33,566 bases of DNA from Halomonas sp. NO4 (lineage in GTDB: Bacteria > Pseudomonadota > Gammaproteobacteria > Pseudomonadales > Halomonadaceae), in NCBI RefSeq assembly GCF_010994375.1, contig NZ_WHMA01000030.1, positions 1 to 33,566 of the forward strand, given 5' to 3'. Shown piece by piece: positions 1-7,531 of this stretch (position 1 is its first letter; the number at the start of each line of letters is the position of its first letter). The notes below the pieces were generated by a model, which saw only the letters and a program-made list of their open reading frames with translations, did no database searches and had not been told where the DNA came from. Both the position numbers and the translations under genes were made by a program.

Positions 1-10
1 CCTCGAGGGT

Positions 11-59
11 GGGTCAAAAGCGTTGGCCGGTACTGGGTCAATTTACTTGGCCATTAACA
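11..59. repeat. Possible IS21-family insertion-sequence terminus (remnant)
   Basis: Two imperfect 22-base direct repeats lie at 11-32 and 35-56, both with the form GGGTCAA-N6-TTGGCC-N2-TA, and the second runs into a terminal CA at 58-59. Multiple short GGGTCA-type repeats just inside a TG...CA end are typical of IS21-family elements. No transposase (istA/istB) is visible because the window begins here, so this could be the right end of an element lying to the left or a solitary remnant. The family call is an inference. Confidence 0.45.
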
Positions 60-445
60 GGCATTATCGAGTTGAAGGCGGAAGGGCTGTCCGTCTCTGC
101 CCATGGAGGCTTGCGTAAGTCCGGCACATCGTCGGCAGCTGCCTGAGAAGTGGGAAGCCTCGCCCGTGGCGCGTCAGCGCTTAGGGCGGGGAGCAGTCAC
201 CGCTCCCTATCCGGGGATGGGGCGCTGGCCGAATGGCGGGCGGGCCTCGCCGCCGTGCGAGAATGCGATGGACTGCGAACGCTGTTTTTCAAAACAGGAT
301 GTTATAGAAAAATTGACACCAAGGGCTGCACGGCTCGCCACGAGCGCGTATCCTATGCATGTTGCGTTGCAACATTCCTTCTCGCCGACCCTGTTCTCCT
401 TAATTCGTTCGGCGAGCCATGGATCCCTGAACCATGGAGTCGACC
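60..445. other. Non-coding leader upstream of the DUF3141 gene
   Basis: No convincing gene was found in these 386 bases; short open frames lack ribosome-binding sites and recognisable protein sequence. The stretch holds a perfect palindrome at 359-375 (separate entry) and a TTGACA at 313-318 that lacks a -10 at suitable spacing. It probably contains the promoter of the DUF3141 gene, but none could be assigned. Confidence 0.5.
359..375. promoter_or_regulatory. Palindrome, candidate operator
   Basis: A perfect inverted repeat, ATGTTGC-GTT-GCAACAT (7-base arms, 3-base spacer), lies 71 bases before the chosen DUF3141 start. The TTGC-N3-GCAA core resembles the TGC-rich sites (CTGC-N3-4-GCAG) reported for the PHA regulator PhaR. 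Because the downstream gene is related to PHA synthases, PhaR-type control is a reasonable guess, but nothing in the window proves it. Confidence 0.35.
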
Positions 446-2863
446 ATGAATCCCCTGATGCCGATGCCGCTTGACCAGGCACTGCCCCTGCTGGACCCGT
501 TCGGTTTCGGCCGCGCCGCCTTCGACTACTGGCGCGACGCCATCGAACGCAGCGTGCTCTACATGGACGTGATGCGCCAGCGCGGCAACCAGTACCTGGA
601 ACACATCGAGAAGACCAAGCCCAATGTCCTGGGCTTCGAGGCCGAGGTGGTGGTGGATGGCCGCCACCTGCCCCGGCCGGTGAACTACGAACTGCTGCGT
701 ATCCTCCCGCCCGAGGGCGTGGAGGTCGACCTGCAGGCCCGGCCCTTCGTGGTCGTCGACCCGCGTGCCGGCCATGGCCCGGGAATCGGCGGCTTCAAGC
801 CCGACAGCGAGATCGGTGTGGCGCTGCGAGCCGGCCATCCCTGCTATTTCATCGGTTTCCTGCCGTTTCCCGAGCCCGGGCAGACGGTGGAGGACGTGGT
901 GGAGGCGGAAATCGCCTTTCTGCGCCACGTGAACGAGACACACCCCGAGAGTTCCGAGAAGCCCATGGTGGTGGGCAACTGCCAGGCCGGCTGGCAGGTG
1001 ATGATGGCCGCGGCGCTCGAGCCGGATATCTTCGGGCCCATCCTGATCGCCGGCGCGCCGCTCTCCTACTGGGCCGGCGAGCGCGGCCACGCGCCGATGC
1101 GCTACTCCGGGGGCATGACCGGCGGCAGCTGGATCACCGCCCTGGTCAGCGATATCGGCAGCGGGCTGTTCGACGGTGCCTGGCTGGTACAGAATTTCGA
1201 GCGCCTCAATCCGGCCAATACCTGGTGGGACAAGCAGTACCGCCTCTACGCCCAGGTGGACAGCGAGGCGGAGCGTTACCTCAACTTCGAGCGCTGGTGG
1301 GGTGGCCACGTGGTGCTCGGCGGCGAGGAGATCCAGTATATCGTCGACAATCTTTTCGTCGGTAACCGCCTCTCCACCGCTCAGCTGGCGACGGCCGACG
1401 GCCGACGCATCGACCTGCGCAACCTGCGCTCGCCGGTAGTGGTGTTCTGCTCCCGCGGTGACGACATCACGCCGCCGCCCCAGGCGCTGGGCTGGGTGCG
1501 CGATCTCTACGAGGACGTCGACGACGTCATTGCCAGCGGCCAGACCATCGTCTACTGCGTGCACGATACCACCGGCCACCTCGGCATCTTCGTGTCGGGC
1601 AGCGTGTCGCGCAAGGAGCACACCGAGTTCACGGCCAACATCGACTACATCGATGTGCTGCCCCCGGGGCTCTACGAGACCACGGTGTCGAGTGCCGCCG
1701 AACGCAGCGACGCCGATCTGATCGAGCGCGATTACCTGCTGGAGTTCAAGGCGCGCTCCATCGAGGGGCTCAATCGCGAGGTCCAGCACCGCGAGGAGGA
1801 CGACACCCGCTTCGCCACGGTGGCGCGGATCTCGGAGATCAACCTCGGCCTCTACCGGCTCTTCGTGCAGCCCTGGGTGCAGGCCATGATGACCCCCGAG
1901 GCGTCGCGCTGGATCCGGCGCATGCACCCCATTCGCCTGGGCTACAAGCTGCTCTCCGACCGCAATCCGCTGTCCGTGCCGCTGCCGGTGCTGGCCGACT
2001 GGGTGCGCGCCGACCGCCACGAGGTGGGCGAGGAGAACCTCTTCCGCCTGCTCGAGCAGGCCGCGTCCGACCAGATCTCGCGCGGGCTGGACACCTGGCG
2101 CGTGCTGCGCGACCAGAGCATCGAGCGGCTCTTCCTCGATGTCTACGGCCAGCCGCTGCTGCAGACGATGGTGGGCCTGGGGGGCAATGCCCATGTCCAT
2201 CGCCGGCGCCCCGGCCGCGAGCCGGAGCACCTGCGCTTCCTCGAGCGGCGCCAACGCGAGCTCCAGTCCCGCATAGCCGAGGGTGGCAGCCATGCGGCGG
2301 TGATGCGCTCGGTGATCCACGTGTTGGGCGGCTCACCCACCACCGACGAGCGCAACTTCAAACGCCTGCGTGCCTCCCGTGCGGAACTGGAGCCGGGTAG
2401 CACCCTGGCCGACTTCAAGCAGCTGGTGCGCGAGCAGTTCTTCATCCTCAAGCTGGATCGCGACGCGGCTCTGGCGGCGATTCCCGCCCTGCTGCGTGGC
2501 GAGAGCGCCGAGGCGATCCGCGGCCATCTGGCGCACATCGACCATGTGCTGGCGGCCAGTGGCGACCTCTCCACCCATGCCAGCCAGCGTTACGCGCACA
2601 TCCGTGAGCTCTTCACTCAGGCCCTCGAAGCGGTGGTGCCGGTCGAGCGTCCCGAAGTGCTCGCCGAGGTGCATGGTGAGATGGAGAGTGGGGCCCGGGC
2701 CGAAGCCCGTGCGCGCGGCGAGGTCGAGCAGCTGCTGGGCCAGCTGATGAGCCCGGCGAGCGATGAGCCCTCGGGCTCGTCGGCCGACACGGGTGCCAGC
2801 CAGTCCTCGAAAGCGTCCCCGAAAGCGTCCACCACGTCGCGGCGCCGGTCGCGCAAGCGCTGA
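446..2863 (+). CDS. DUF3141 domain protein, PHA-synthase-like alpha/beta hydrolase
   Basis: The 805-residue protein matches the DUF3141 family, large alpha/beta-hydrolase proteins distantly related to poly(3-hydroxyalkanoate) synthases. A lipase-box-like GNCQAG places a cysteine nucleophile at residue 179, as in PhaC (GxCxG). SRGDDITPP around residue 339 and VHDTTGHLGIF with His378 supply plausible Asp and His for the triad. The segment after about residue 400 is mostly helical, and the last 30 residues are a Ser/Lys/Arg-rich tail. I chose the ATG at 446 because GGAG at 436-439 sits 6 bases upstream; an in-frame ATG at 434 would add four residues but has no such site. The gene is followed by a strong hairpin, so it is probably monocistronic. 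The substrate is unknown; a role in PHA or acyl-thioester metabolism is inferred. Confidence 0.85.
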   Translation: MNPLMPMPLDQALPLLDPFGFGRAAFDYWRDAIERSVLYMDVMRQRGNQYLEHIEKTKPNVLGFEAEVVVDGRHLPRPVNYELLRILPPEGVEVDLQARPFVVVDPRAGHGPGIGGFKPDSEIGVALRAGHPCYFIGFLPFPEPGQTVEDVVEAEIAFLRHVNETHPESSEKPMVVGNCQAGWQVMMAAALEPDIFGPILIAGAPLSYWAGERGHAPMRYSGGMTGGSWITALVSDIGSGLFDGAWLVQNFERLNPANTWWDKQYRLYAQVDSEAERYLNFERWWGGHVVLGGEEIQYIVDNLFVGNRLSTAQLATADGRRIDLRNLRSPVVVFCSRGDDITPPPQALGWVRDLYEDVDDVIASGQTIVYCVHDTTGHLGIFVSGSVSRKEHTEFTANIDYIDVLPPGLYETTVSSAAERSDADLIERDYLLEFKARSIEGLNREVQHREEDDTRFATVARISEINLGLYRLFVQPWVQAMMTPEASRWIRRMHPIRLGYKLLSDRNPLSVPLPVLADWVRADRHEVGEENLFRLLEQAASDQISRGLDTWRVLRDQSIERLFLDVYGQPLLQTMVGLGGNAHVHRRRPGREPEHLRFLERRQRELQSRIAEGGSHAAVMRSVIHVLGGSPTTDERNFKRLRASRAELEPGSTLADFKQLVREQFFILKLDRDAALAAIPALLRGESAEAIRGHLAHIDHVLAASGDLSTHASQRYAHIRELFTQALEAVVPVERPEVLAEVHGEMESGARAEARARGEVEQLLGQLMSPASDEPSGSSADTGASQSSKASPKASTTSRRRSRKR

Positions 2864-2886
2864 GCATCGCTGACGGTCCGTCATGG

Positions 2887-2914
2887 CGCCCCCGTCGAGG
2901 TCTCGGCGGGGGCG
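2887..2914 (+). terminator. Hairpin terminator after the DUF3141 gene
   Basis: CGCCCCCG (2887-2894) pairs with CGGGGGCG (2907-2914), and the intervening bases extend the stem through CGAG/CTCG. The structure begins 24 bases after the stop codon and is followed by TCGTGTTT, a weak T tract. A rho-independent terminator is likely. Confidence 0.65.
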
Positions 2915-3076
2915 TCGTGTTTGGGGCCGGGGGAGCCTTGCCGCGGGGGGAGCCGGCGGTCTAGGCTCCCGGTAGCGCGCCGGGCCGACTGGCGCCGAGC
3001 CGATGCCTGGGGTAGGGTAACCGGATTTTTCACCCTGCAGGCAGCGTCCGCCGAGGATGGTGGACGTCAACCGTCA

Positions 3077-3096
3077 GGCGGGAGCCGCCTCCCGCC
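3077..3096 (+). promoter_or_regulatory. Leader hairpin just upstream of the topA ribosome-binding site
   Basis: GGCGGGAG (3077-3084) and CTCCCGCC (3089-3096) form a perfect 8-base-pair GC-rich stem with a CCGC loop. It ends 11 bases before the GGAG ribosome-binding site (3108-3111) of topA. Another inverted repeat, GGGAGCC/GGCTCCC, lies at 2948-2970. No U tract follows, so an mRNA leader structure fits better than a terminator. Confidence 0.45.
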
Positions 3097-3115
3097 TTGC
3101 ACAAAGTGGAGCACT

Positions 3116-5755
3116 ATGGGCAAGTCACTGGTCATCGTTGAGTCGCCTGCCAAGGCCAAGACGATCAACAAGTATCTCGGCAACGAGTTCATCGTGAAGT
3201 CGAGCGTGGGTCATATCCGCGACCTGCCGACCAGCGGCTCGGGCAAGACGGCCACCGATCCCAAGGAACGCGCCCGTCAGGCCGCGGCGACCCGCAAGAT
3301 GTCGCCGGAGGAGAAGGCGGCCTACAAGCAGCGCAAGGCGCGTGAGCAGTTGATCCGCCGCATGGGCATCGACCCGGAGCACGGCTGGCAGGCCCAGTAC
3401 GAGATCCTTCCCGGCAAGGAGAAGGTGGTGGCCGAACTGGCCAAGCTCGCCGAGAAGGCCGACGCCGTCTATCTCGCCACCGACCTCGACCGCGAAGGGG
3501 AGGCCATCGCCTGGCACCTCAAGGAAACCATCGGCGGCGACGAGGAGCGCTACAAGCGCGTGGTGTTCAACGAGATCACCAAGAACGCCATCCAGGAGGC
3601 GTTCCATGCGCCTGGCCACCTGAACATTCCGCGGGTCGAGGCACAGCAGGCGCGGCGTTTCCTAGATCGTGTCGTCGGCTTCATGCTCTCGCCGCTGCTG
3701 TGGGCCAAGGTGGCCCGTGGCCTGTCGGCGGGCCGGGTTCAGTCGGTGGCCATGCGTCTGATCGTCGAGCGCGAGCGCGAGATCCGCGCCTTCGTGCCCG
3801 AAGAGTTCTGGGACGTCCATGCCGACTTGGTGGCGGGGGCGGATGCCTCCGGCGGTGAGCCCATCCGCTTCGAGCTGGCGCGTCAGGACGGCAAGGCCTT
3901 TCGCCCCACCTCCGAGACCGAGACCCTGGAGCGCATCGCGGCGCTGCGCGAGGCGAGCCTCGCCATCACGGCCCGCGAGGACAAGCCGACCCGCTCCAAG
4001 CCCGGCGCGCCCTTCATCACCTCCACGTTGCAGCAGGCAGCAAGTGGCCGGCTGGGCTTCTCGGTGCGCAAGACCATGACGCTGGCCCAGCGGTTGTACG
4101 AGGCGGGCTACATCACCTACATGCGTACCGACTCCACCAACCTCTCCAACGATGCCCTCGCCAGCGTGCGCGAGTTCATCGACGGCGAATTCGGTGACCG
4201 CTACCTGCCCGAGTCACCCAACCGCTATGCCAGCAAGGAGGGCGCCCAGGAGGCGCACGAGGCGATCCGTCCCTCCGACGTGACGCGACGCGCCGGTGAT
4301 CTCGCCGGCATGGAGCGCGACGCCGAGCGCCTCTACGAACTGATCTGGCGGCAGTTCGTGGCCTGCCAGATGACCCCGGCGGAATACCTTTCCACCACCC
4401 TCACCGTGGAGGCCGATGGTTACGAGCTCAAGGCCAAGGGGCGGGTGCTCAAGTTCGACGGCTACACCCGGGTCATGAAGCCGGCCGGCAAGAACGAGGA
4501 CCAGGCGCTGCCCGACCTCACCGAGGGCACGCCCATGCATCTGGCGGCGCTGCACCCCCAGCAGCACTTCACCAAGCCGCCGGCACGCTACACCGAGGCG
4601 AGCCTGGTCCGGGAGCTGGAGAAGCGTGGCATCGGCCGGCCCTCCACCTATGCCTCGATCATCTCCACCATTCAGGACCGCGGCTACGTCAAGCTGGAAA
4701 ACCGTCGCTTCTATGCCGAGAAGCTGGGCGACATCGTCACCGAGCGCCTCAAGGAGTCCTTCCCCGACCTGATGGATTACTCCTTCACGGCGCGCATGGA
4801 GGACAGCCTCGACGAGGTGGCCGAGGGCGAGCGCAACTGGCGCGCGCTGCTCGACGCCTTCTATGCCGAGTTCAGAAAGGAGCTCGAGGCGGCCGAGAGC
4901 GAGGCGGGGATGCGCCCCAATCAGCCGGTGGCTACCGACATCGACTGCCCGACCTGCGGGCGCAAGATGCAGATCCGCACCGCTTCCACCGGCGTCTTTC
5001 TCGGCTGCAGCGGTTACAACCTGCCGCCCAAGGAGCGCTGCAAGACCACCATCGACCTCTTGCCCGGCGACGAGGCGGTGGCCGCCGACGCCGACGAGGA
5101 GGCCGAAGCCCAGGCGCTGCGCGCCAAGCATCGCTGCCCCAAGTGCGGCACGGCGATGGACAGCTACCTGATCGACGAGACGCGCAAGCTGCACATCTGC
5201 GGCAACAGCCCCGACTGCGACGGCCACGAGGTGGAAACGGGCCGCTTCCGCATCAAGGGCTACGACGGCCCCACCATTGAGTGCGACAAGTGCGGCAGCG
5301 AGATGCAGCTCAAGAGCGGGCGCTTCGGCAAGTACTTCGGCTGCACCAACGAGGGCTGCAAGAACACCCGCAAGCTGCTCAAGAGCGGCGAGGTGGCGCC
5401 GCCCAAGATCGATCCCATTCCCATGCCGGAGCTGGCCTGCCAGAAGGTCGACGACCACTACGTGCTGCGCGATGGTGCCAGCGGTCTGTTCCTGGCGGCG
5501 AGCAAGTTCCCCAAGAACCGCGAGACGCGCCCGCCGCTGGTTCGCGAGCTCAAGGCCCACGCCGAGGAGCTGCCCGAGAAGTATCGCTACCTGCTGGATG
5601 CCCCCAGCGAGGATCCGGAGGGTCGTCCGGCGCAGATCCGCTTCTCGCGCAAGGCCAAGGAGCAGTACGTGATGACCGAGGAGAACGGCAAGGCGACCGG
5701 CTGGAAGGCGACCTTCGACAACGGCAAGTGGCAGGTGGAGGACAAGCGTAAGTGA
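3116..5755 (+). CDS. topA: DNA topoisomerase I (type IA)
   Basis: This 879-residue cytoplasmic enzyme relaxes negatively supercoiled DNA by transient single-strand cleavage. The N-terminal TOPRIM domain begins with [14 protein letters not shown] (Glu9) and holds the acidic triad Asp123, Asp125 and Glu127 in ATDLDREGE. The active-site tyrosine is Tyr335 in [12 protein letters not shown], matching Tyr319 of Escherichia coli. Three C-terminal cysteine clusters start near residues 611, 674 and 723 (CPTC, CPKC, CDKC), the usual zinc-ribbon topoisomerase repeats, followed by a basic tail. The ATG at 3116 has GGAG four bases upstream and matches the conserved [10 protein letters not shown] start; upstream in-frame codons are not topoisomerase-like. 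The stop codon overlaps the GTG of the next gene by four bases. Confidence 0.98.
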   Translation: MGKSLVIVESPAKAKTINKYLGNEFIVKSSVGHIRDLPTSGSGKTATDPKERARQAAATRKMSPEEKAAYKQRKAREQLIRRMGIDPEHGWQAQYEILPGKEKVVAELAKLAEKADAVYLATDLDREGEAIAWHLKETIGGDEERYKRVVFNEITKNAIQEAFHAPGHLNIPRVEAQQARRFLDRVVGFMLSPLLWAKVARGLSAGRVQSVAMRLIVEREREIRAFVPEEFWDVHADLVAGADASGGEPIRFELARQDGKAFRPTSETETLERIAALREASLAITAREDKPTRSKPGAPFITSTLQQAASGRLGFSVRKTMTLAQRLYEAGYITYMRTDSTNLSNDALASVREFIDGEFGDRYLPESPNRYASKEGAQEAHEAIRPSDVTRRAGDLAGMERDAERLYELIWRQFVACQMTPAEYLSTTLTVEADGYELKAKGRVLKFDGYTRVMKPAGKNEDQALPDLTEGTPMHLAALHPQQHFTKPPARYTEASLVRELEKRGIGRPSTYASIISTIQDRGYVKLENRRFYAEKLGDIVTERLKESFPDLMDYSFTARMEDSLDEVAEGERNWRALLDAFYAEFRKELEAAESEAGMRPNQPVATDIDCPTCGRKMQIRTASTGVFLGCSGYNLPPKERCKTTIDLLPGDEAVAADADEEAEAQALRAKHRCPKCGTAMDSYLIDETRKLHICGNSPDCDGHEVETGRFRIKGYDGPTIECDKCGSEMQLKSGRFGKYFGCTNEGCKNTRKLLKSGEVAPPKIDPIPMPELACQKVDDHYVLRDGASGLFLAASKFPKNRETRPPLVRELKAHAEELPEKYRYLLDAPSEDPEGRPAQIRFSRKAKEQYVMTEENGKATGWKATFDNGKWQVEDKRK

Positions 5756-6216
5756 CACCGCGAGGACGCACCAATCAGCTGCTCTACCAGGCCGAGCTGC
5801 TGCTCGATGTGCCGCCCGGCGACGACGAACACGCCGAGGCGCGGCGCATGGCGGCCGAAGAGGGCGCACTGGCGATGACCGAGCTGGCGCTGGAATCGCT
5901 GCTGCGCGAGGTGACCGAACACGCCCGGCTCGAGGCGCACGACTGGCGCGAGCTGCTCGGGCCCCAAGGCGCCGGCATCGCCGAGCTGCACCGCCTGCGT
6001 GAGCTGGCCGGGCGCGACGGCAGCTGGCTGGCCTGGCTGCTGGTGCGGCTCACCGCCCTGCACGAGCCGGACGGCGTGGCGCGGCGCACGGGCACCGTTG
6101 CCCCGGGCATGATCGCGGTGGGCAGCGCCGCAGCGCTCGCCGACGAGCTGCGCGACTGCCTGGCCGAGGCCAAGGCCGAGATTGCTGCCCTGCGCGAGAC
6201 CAGCCAGGAGTGGTAG
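5752..6216 (+). CDS. Small protein coupled to topA, DUF6586-like
   Basis: The 154-residue protein starts with GTG inside the topA stop region (GTGA overlap, 5752-5755), which suggests translational coupling. It is mostly helical, with no signal peptide or membrane segment: a leucine-rich N-terminal helix ([11 protein letters not shown]), an acidic linker, then several amphipathic helices ending [12 protein letters not shown]. Pseudomonads carry a similarly placed small gene of the DUF6586 family beside topA; I assign that family from context and general resemblance. Function is unknown. A GC-rich hairpin follows the stop codon. Confidence 0.75.
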   Translation: MTPRGRTNQLLYQAELLLDVPPGDDEHAEARRMAAEEGALAMTELALESLLREVTEHARLEAHDWRELLGPQGAGIAELHRLRELAGRDGSWLAWLLVRLTALHEPDGVARRTGTVAPGMIAVGSAAALADELRDCLAEAKAEIAALRETSQEW

Positions 6217-6229
6217 GGCGGCCACGGTA

Positions 6230-6257
6230 GGGAAGGCGGGCAGCCGTCCGCTTTCCC
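6230..6257 (+). terminator. Possible terminator hairpin after the topA operon
   Basis: GGGAAGGCGG (6230-6239) pairs with CCGCTTTCCC (6248-6257), with one G-U pair and an 8-base loop. It lies 14 bases after the stop codon. There is no U tract, so termination efficiency is uncertain. Confidence 0.4.
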
Positions 6258-6306
6258 CGCGCTTGCATGCGGGCCGATGCATTCCCTTGCTTGACCGTAC
6301 CGTGCG

Positions 6307-6347
6307 TTGACGCGCATCAAGCGGCTTTGGCGCGGTTTGGCTAGGAT
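6307..6347 (+). promoter_or_regulatory. Candidate Anr/FNR-activated promoter
   Basis: TTGACGCGCATCAA at 6307-6320 fits the FNR/Anr consensus TTGAY-N4-ATCAA. A -10-like TAGGAT lies at 6342-6347, implying a start near 6354-6355. That puts the box centre about 41 bases upstream, the classic class II FNR position where the activator replaces a -35 element. The downstream gene start at 6399 has a strong ribosome-binding site. Oxygen-limited induction is inferred. Confidence 0.6.
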
Positions 6348-6398
6348 GAAGGCAAAAGGTCGCCGGTGAGGCGGCGGTACGGGAAGGAGGACCTGCGC

Positions 6399-6863
6399 AT
6401 GCGCTTTCATCAAGTACGGGAGCTGGTGGCCTGGGCCGCGGACTACCATGCCCGGCTCGCCGAGCAGTACCTTCAGCTGGCGGCCGGCGAGGTGAGCGAC
6501 CGGGTTCGCATGGCGCTCGAGTACCTCGCCGAGCGCGAGCGCAAGCTCGAGGCCGACCTGAGGGGGTATTTCGACGACGGCAGCGATCATCGCAAGGTCC
6601 TTGATACCTGGTTCGATGATCCCAATGATTTTCCCCATGCGCCGGTGCTCGAACGCCTGCCGGGAAGTGTGGCATGCGACAGCGTCCAGAGCGTGCTGGC
6701 CACGGCCCTGACCGCGCACCGGACCCTGCAGGATCTCTACGCGCATCGTGGCGATCGGGCCGGGGGCGGGGATGAGCGACTGTTCTTCGAGGCGTTGTCG
6801 GCGGGTCACGAGGCCGAGGTGAGGCGCATCGCCCGCGACATGCAGCGCCTCGAGGATTATTGA
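6399..6863 (+). CDS. Small all-helical protein, probably low-oxygen induced
   Basis: This 154-residue soluble protein starts at ATG 6399, eight bases after a perfect AAGGAGG (6384-6390); the in-frame codons before it are unlikely to be translated. Predicted helices cover about residues 1-30, 33-58, 92-116 and 126-152, with a proline-containing linker near 72-88 (DTWFDDPNDFPH). Many Glu and His residues lie on the helices (E22, H107, E131, H137), so a four-helix ferritin-like fold is possible, but I cannot identify a firm metal-binding motif. I do not recognise a named family. The upstream Anr/FNR-type box suggests a role in adaptation to low oxygen. The next gene begins 48 bases downstream and may be co-transcribed. 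Confidence 0.8.
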   Translation: MRFHQVRELVAWAADYHARLAEQYLQLAAGEVSDRVRMALEYLAERERKLEADLRGYFDDGSDHRKVLDTWFDDPNDFPHAPVLERLPGSVACDSVQSVLATALTAHRTLQDLYAHRGDRAGGGDERLFFEALSAGHEAEVRRIARDMQRLEDY

Positions 6864-6911
6864 GCCGCGGGCCGGCCCCCGGTGCCCACCCACCTCATCG
6901 AGGAGACTGCC

Positions 6912-7370
6912 ATGCCGGAACATTTCATGATGAGTACCGCCTCGAGCGGGTTGCTGTCGCCCAAGATGCTGGGGTACTGGACGGGCGATCACCTGCACGA
7001 TCTGCCGGACGAGTCGGGCATCTACTGCGTCTTCCGCGCCGCCCAGGACCCGGAAACCCAGGAGATGCGTGTGCAGGAACTGCTCTACGTGGGCGAGCAT
7101 CGCAGCGCTCGCTATGGCGTGGAGCACAACGAGCAGCTCGACAAGTGGCGCGCCTTTCTGCACCCCGGCGAGGAGCTGTGGGTCTCCATGGGCCTGTGCG
7201 GCCAGGCCAATCGCGAGCGGCTCGCCGCGGCCCTGATCAATGCCCACAAGCCGCGCTTCAACGGCCATAGTGAGTTCCTGGAGCACTTCCCGTTCGAGGA
7301 GACCACGGTCCACATCTACGGCAAGAAGGACAAGCTGCAGAGCATTTTCACCGTCTACCCGCAGGACTGA
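6912..7370 (+). CDS. GIY-YIG-like protein lacking the catalytic Glu
   Basis: The 152-residue protein starts at ATG 6912 after AGGAG (6901-6905). GIY at residues 36-38 and YVG at 59-61 match the two halves of a GIY-YIG nuclease motif, and the helix ending in INAHKPRFN (109-117) matches the UvrC-type segment with KPRYN. In UvrC the metal-binding Glu lies 12 residues before that final Asn; here the position is Ala105, and the nearest Glu is Glu102. The protein may therefore bind nucleic acid without cutting it, or use a shifted residue. The assignment rests on motifs read by eye. A perfect hairpin follows the gene. Confidence 0.7.
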   Translation: MPEHFMMSTASSGLLSPKMLGYWTGDHLHDLPDESGIYCVFRAAQDPETQEMRVQELLYVGEHRSARYGVEHNEQLDKWRAFLHPGEELWVSMGLCGQANRERLAAALINAHKPRFNGHSEFLEHFPFEETTVHIYGKKDKLQSIFTVYPQD

Positions 7371-7388
7371 CGTCGCACCATCGCCATC

Positions 7389-7413
7389 CGGCCCCGACCC
7401 CGTGTCGGGGCCG
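7389..7413 (+). terminator. Hairpin terminator
   Basis: CGGCCCCGAC (7389-7398) and GTCGGGGCCG (7404-7413) make a perfect 10-base-pair stem with a 5-base loop, 18 bases after the stop codon. The tail TGTCGTT is only mildly T-rich. Confidence 0.6.
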
Positions 7414-7474
7414 TGTCGTTGGGGAGGCGGGCGAGTCGCCAACGGGAAGCGTCGCCCGCAAGGGGGTATCCTTC

Positions 7475-7502
7475 GTTCAGCGACGTCCTTGTTCAGCGAC
7501 GT
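7475..7502 (+). repeat. Short tandem repeat upstream of the GspE-like gene
   Basis: GTTCAGCGACGT occurs at 7475-7486 and again at 7491-7502, a 16-base period, ending 29 bases before the ATPase start. It may be a pair of protein-binding half-sites or a chance duplication. Confidence 0.5.
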
Positions 7503-7531
7503 GCTGAGCCGCGTGGACCCGGGAGATCCGT

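Noticed and set aside
313..318. TTGACA as a -35 box for the DUF3141 gene
   Set aside because: The nearest -10-like sequences are about 30 bases away. A sigma-54 reading (TTGACACC...GCTGC) also fails because the GG/GC spacing is one base off and one G is replaced.
353..2320. Long antisense open frame opposite the DUF3141 gene
   Set aside because: It is low-complexity, rich in Ala, His, Leu and Arg, has no recognisable domain, and is the expected shadow of a GC-rich coding region.
2921..3115. In-frame upstream extension of topA by 65 residues
   Set aside because: The extension is Arg/Gly/Pro-rich, contains the terminator tail and leader hairpin, and the family start matches ATG 3116 with its own ribosome-binding site.
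4214..5869. Long antisense open frame opposite topA
   Set aside because: It has repetitive Leu/Ala/Gly/Arg composition and no family resemblance, while the plus strand encodes clear topoisomerase motifs.
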